Source of the DNA: Polytrichum commune
Lineage: Eukaryota; Streptophyta; Polytrichopsida; Polytrichales; Polytrichaceae
Assembly (NCBI GenBank): GCA_950295325.1
Contig: OX485805.1
Coordinates: forward strand, 30,553,501 to 30,617,500
Length of the DNA stretch: 64,000 nucleotides
Reading direction: 5' to 3'
In this document: piece by piece, positions 60,104 to 64,000 of the stretch
How the letters are laid out: every line of letters starts with the position of its first letter
How positions within the stretch are numbered: the stretch's first letter is position 1
Made by a program: the position numbers and the translations under genes
Notes under the pieces: generated by a model
Databases searched by the model: none
The model's input: only the letters and a program-made list of their open reading frames with translations
Told to the model about the DNA's origin: nothing

Positions 60104-61503
60104 TGTGAGCCCAAATTATGTGTCCACATTGGTCCTTAAGCCTTACAAATCATTGAAACTTAGGAGTGGAATTTTTAGTGATCAGTTTAAAACATAAAAA
60201 GAGTGGGTTTCGAATGGATTTCAAAGTTGGGCTTTAAGCTCAGTTGCTAGTGTTTTAGTTAGGCGACGTTAGTAAGTAATCGTTTGAAGTTGTTGAGGTT
60301 AGGTATGACAGTGTTTTGGCATTAGGACAAAGGGGAGGCTAATTAGGTGTGGTTAGTTAGGCTTAGTGAAAGCCAAGCTTGAATTGATAAGAGTGGGTTA
60401 TGTCGCGGGCTTGAAAAGCCTGAGGCAGTAAAAGGCTATTGCTGGAGAAGTATTGGCCGAAGTAAGGTGTCGGGTTGTCCATTTAGGGACATAGGGGACC
60501 GTGCCCTAGTGAATTCCGGTCTGTGGGAATTCGGGGCAATTAGGCCGAATGGCGGCGAGGGCACATTCTCTTCACACCCGCCCTCTCCTCATCACATTCT
60601 AATGCCCTCTCCTCATCACTTGACATCAATTAATTTGGACATCAATTAATTTGGACCGCAGTTAATGGGGAGCTGCGTTCCGGGACCCGTGCCGGACCTT
60701 GCATGCCCCCCTGCGTTTGGGACCCGCGCCCGACCATGGGCGCCCGCCACCTAGGATATTATCAACCGTTGGATGAATGTTTAGAAGTGAACGGCTTAGA
60801 TTGTGGGAGCCGGCCACAGGCCCGGCTCCCTAATCTGCGCCTCAGTGACGCGGCACACCCGCTGGCTATATATGGTTCGGTGCGGCTCCTGGGAGCAGCG
60901 CTACCCAATTCGGTTACTGGGCAGCAGGGGGATGGAGCGAGGAGAGGAGGAATCTGAAGTGACGGGGTATTGACCCAGACAGAGGTTTGGAGGATCTTCG
61001 AATGGGTTGGGAAGGAGGTGAATCAAGCAGTTGATTCCAGCAAGATTCAAAATCAGTAGGTGGGGGGGGGGGGCAGAGTGTTTTTTTGACAATAGAACTG
61101 CTAGAAGTGGAGGCGAATCAGGTGGGACTGTATAAGAGGCAAGAGGAGTGTTAAGATAGCTAAGTAGCTATACAACCAGGTGTTAACTAGGCCTAGCCTT
61201 AGGACTGAGCTAAAGGGGTCCAGGGTACTAGCCTGGATACCCGACTGATATCCTAGCTATAATCAGTATTAGTAATGGGCTAACCAGGGCATCAGCCTGT
61301 CATGACCGGGTATAGACCCGTGTAGTATGAACTGAAGTGCTGACAGTATACGGGTGCAGTAGAGCAGCGACACCTGGCCTTCATACCCCCTGACTACCAT
61401 ATACAGTATATATACCCTGTGGCTCTCATTCTCACATAGAATTTACATTGAAGTATTCATGCACCAATACTCTGTCTAAATCTCTACTTGTATACTTCCA
61501 ACA
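60104..61503 (+). mobile_element. 5' LTR of a Ty1/copia retrotransposon
   Basis: About 1.4 kb, starting TGTGAGCC where homology to the inverted repeat ends, and finishing CCAACA just before a primer-binding site. It contains a TATA box in CTATATATGG (about 60866) and a 16-17 bp direct repeat around 60622-60655. The 3' LTR lies outside the window, so the target duplication (AAGGG expected) cannot be checked. Confidence 0.8.
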
Positions 61504-61517
61504 CGTTATCAGCACGC
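61504..61517 (+). other. Primer-binding site of the Copia element
   Basis: CGTTATCAGCACGC directly after the LTR end. The TTATCAGCACG core is of the initiator-Met tRNA type usual right after the LTR in plant Copia elements. Confidence 0.65.
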
Positions 61518-62578
61518 TCCTGTCGGCACAATTTTCTCATACATAGTTCACACACAATCTATACACCATCTTCTTCTCTGTACATTACGCACTTGAGACA
61601 CAATCTGTAGATATACTCTGTAGTGATACACTGTAGATATACTGTATAGATAGAATCTGGTGAGGAAAACGAATGATCACATGAGTGAGTTCTGTAGTTT
61701 GCACAGATAGATATTTTTTTTATCTCTCTCTCTTTCTACTGTATATACACACACAGGTTTTGAGGACACCTGACGTCATATTCTGTTGCACAACTCAGTA
61801 TTGTTCGTCATACTGTCCAAAATATCTATATATACTACTAACATAATGTTGTTCATGTTGTTATCTTGATTATGTTGTTATTTTGCTTGTTTTGAGTTTA
61901 AAAGTCCACATTTTCATACTGTTATGCTGCCCAAAATTTTACTACAGAATCCTTGTTTTTTTATTTTTTTATTTTGCTGCCGAATACTAACACAATTTAT
62001 TTTGATTACTGTTCATAACTGAAATTACTCCTGAGTTACCTGAATCTGTACTAACCAGTATATATATATATATTTCTATATATATATTGTATTACCCGTT
62101 TTACTAACCAATCTGTTTTATACTAATATATATATATTTCTGTTTCAATATATATTATATATATATATACTAACTTATAAATATATAAATATATATTTCT
62201 GTTTATTATATATATATATATATTATACATTACTAACATTGCCTACTGTTTGTATTGTTAACCCATACATATATATATACAATTATATATATAATCTGTT
62301 TACTGACATATACACATACATATATATATATCTATATATATGTGAGTCAAAGTACGTCTGAATGATCTGTTAAACAAAAGACTGTACAAACTTCAATATC
62401 TGTCTGTACTTCTCTAAACTGTTATGCTTTACTAACATCTAAAACAGTTCATACAACCAGTATATATATTAATATTTGTCTCTTTTAGGTCTATAGATTT
62501 CTGTTTGAGTCCGTTCATACTAACAACCTTGTATAAAAACATTTTATCTATATTTTTACAAAGTCTGTTTATAAATGT
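61518..62578 (+). other. Copia leader, AT-microsatellite rich
   Basis: About 1.06 kb between primer-binding site and gag. From about 62050 to 62345 it is packed with TATATA runs separated by short spacers such as TTTCTGTTT. No open frame. Confidence 0.65.
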
Positions 62579-64000
62579 ATGGCCAGAACAGTTTATGAAC
62601 ATATGGCCCGCCAACCAGCTGTAGTTAAAACACTATCTACACAGCCTACATTCATTGAGAACAGAATGCAGTCATTAATGTTTGCCCCTTTAAATGCTGA
62701 TGGATCAAACTTTTTAGAATGGATTAATGATGCTAAGACAGTCCTAAGTGCAGACGACTTAGCTAGAACCCTTACAGTTCAACCTTCTACATCAGCAGAC
62801 CAAGTTCAACCCATTCCCCCTGCAGCTAGATGGCAAGCCTTATTGCAAATCAGAAGGCATTTAGATCACTCATTAAGATTACAATACCTTCAGATAGAGG
62901 ATCCTGCAGAACTATGGGCATTATTACATTCTAGATTTAATCATCAACAAACATTATTCTTACCACAGGCCAAATCAGACTGGATTAATTTACGAGTATT
63001 AGACTATCCTGATTTCGCTACATTTAATTCGGAACTGCACCGAATTACGGCACAACTACGATTATGCGGGGAGATAATATCAGACGCAGAAATGATAGAG
63101 AAGACTCTATCCACTTTCCCACCTGCAACTGCCATCTTATCTCAACAGTATAGAAATATGAAATTTAAGAAACATTCTAACTTAATGTCACACATGTTAT
63201 TGGCAGAAAAACACCATCAGTTATTGTTAAGAAATGCAGATTCTAGACCGGTTCGCGAAATCCATCATACTGCAGCTCATGGACCTGCCGCATGGATGAG
63301 GGGTCCAGATGCAGCTGCTGCTTGGGTAAGGGGCCCTGATCCAACTCTTGCAGCCCACAGATCTGTAGCTGCTGATGCTGCATGGCGGGGACCAGCTGGA
63401 GCAGCTGCAGTCCAACATTCAGCTGCTGATTGGGGAGAACCTGTAGCTGCTGGACCCGCAACAATGACAGCAGAAACTTATGCTGCAGAGGCCTCTAGAC
63501 GCCTCCCTAGAGGTTCTTTCCGTAGAACCCAACCCCAACAGCAGAGAGGGATGCATAGAAATCAACAGAGAGGGATGCAAAGAGGGAATCAGAGAGAAAT
63601 GCAACATAGACCCAATTACCCACCCAGACCAGTCATTAATAAACCAGCAAAGGGTAATTGTCATAAATGTGGCAGAAGAGGTCATTTCTCAAAAGAATGT
63701 AGAGACCCTCCCTATTTGGTCAATATGTACAAAGAATTACAACAGTTACGAATCCAACCACGTCAGAATTATAACTTCCAAACAGAAAATCCTTCATCCT
63801 CTACCCATGACGTTGAGAGTTTCATGACTATCTGTGAGTCGCAAACATCGAACCCGGATGTTGCACTCTTAGATAGCGCCTCAACTCATACGATATTGAC
63901 CAAACCTGAATTCTTCCATTTCACTGAAAATGAGAAGTCCTGGCAGCATTGTAAGCTTATCACAATGGCCGGAAGCCGAAATATGAGATTTCGGGAGGGC
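62579..64000 (+). CDS. Copia gag and start of protease (partial at window end)
   Basis: ATG at 62579 opens 474 codons without a stop up to the window edge. The N-terminal two thirds resemble the plant Copia gag family (W-I-N-D-A-K, L-W-A-L-L-H-S-R-F). A stretch at about residues 222-300 is rich in Ala, Trp, Gly and Pro, followed by an Arg/Gln-rich basic segment. A CCHC zinc knuckle C-X2-C-X4-H-X4-C lies at 63659-63700. The protease active site L-L-D-S-A-S-T-H starts near 63866. Pol should continue beyond the window. The fully open frame suggests a young, possibly functional element. Confidence 0.9.
   Translation, partial: MARTVYEHMARQPAVVKTLSTQPTFIENRMQSLMFAPLNADGSNFLEWINDAKTVLSADDLARTLTVQPSTSADQVQPIPPAARWQALLQIRRHLDHSLRLQYLQIEDPAELWALLHSRFNHQQTLFLPQAKSDWINLRVLDYPDFATFNSELHRITAQLRLCGEIISDAEMIEKTLSTFPPATAILSQQYRNMKFKKHSNLMSHMLLAEKHHQLLLRNADSRPVREIHHTAAHGPAAWMRGPDAAAAWVRGPDPTLAAHRSVAADAAWRGPAGAAAVQHSAADWGEPVAAGPATMTAETYAAEASRRLPRGSFRRTQPQQQRGMHRNQQRGMQRGNQREMQHRPNYPPRPVINKPAKGNCHKCGRRGHFSKECRDPPYLVNMYKELQQLRIQPRQNYNFQTENPSSSTHDVESFMTICESQTSNPDVALLDSASTHTILTKPEFFHFTENEKSWQHCKLITMAGSRNMRFREG

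Noticed and set aside
1-64000. CRISPR arrays, operons, rRNA genes
   Set aside because: The repeats are transposon- or satellite-like; there are no short direct repeats with unique spacers and no rRNA sequence.

Overview
This 64 kb window looks like nuclear DNA of a land plant with a repeat-rich, AT-rich genome. The evidence is one spliced plant-type carotenoid cleavage dioxygenase gene with GT-AG introns, a Ty1/copia retrotransposon with plant-style gag and primer-binding site, a degenerate LINE, and dozens of short inverted-repeat elements. I cannot place the lineage further from sequence alone. There are no bacterial operons, no CRISPR arrays and no convincing rRNA or functional tRNA genes.

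Layout. 1-33 kb is gene-poor: several families of miniature inverted-repeat elements (MITEs), tandem arrays, a tRNA-derived SINE and a LINE 3' fragment, with long stretches where I see nothing. 33.3-34.4 kb is a TIR-flanked unit that seems to carry gene 5'-leader-like sequence. 34.8-37.3 kb is an element with long inverted arms around an unrecognised ORF. 39.2-40.4 kb is a Harbinger-like non-autonomous element with TAA target duplications. 41.9-43.4 kb is a degenerate tandem array of about 0.2 kb units.

45.1-51.8 kb is the only gene I can fully reconstruct: 14 exons, including a 15-nt microexon, encoding a 549-residue CCD1-type carotenoid 9,10(9',10')-cleavage dioxygenase with all four iron-ligand histidines. 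MITEs of one family lie in three of its introns and leave the exons intact.

52.2-58.7 kb is a decayed LINE (RT with YVDD, RNase H, C-terminal zinc finger) interrupted by a 982-bp solo LTR with a perfect 5-bp target duplication. 58.8-60.1 kb is an inverted copy of the repeat at 12.4-13.65 kb, cut at its far end by a young Ty1/copia element (LTR 60104-61503, open gag running off the window end).

The interest lies mainly in the nested insertion history and in several uncharacterised elements (34.8-37.3 kb, 33.3-34.4 kb, 41.9-43.4 kb and the 102-bp array at 9.2-9.5 kb). I found no clear evidence of a new multi-gene system.
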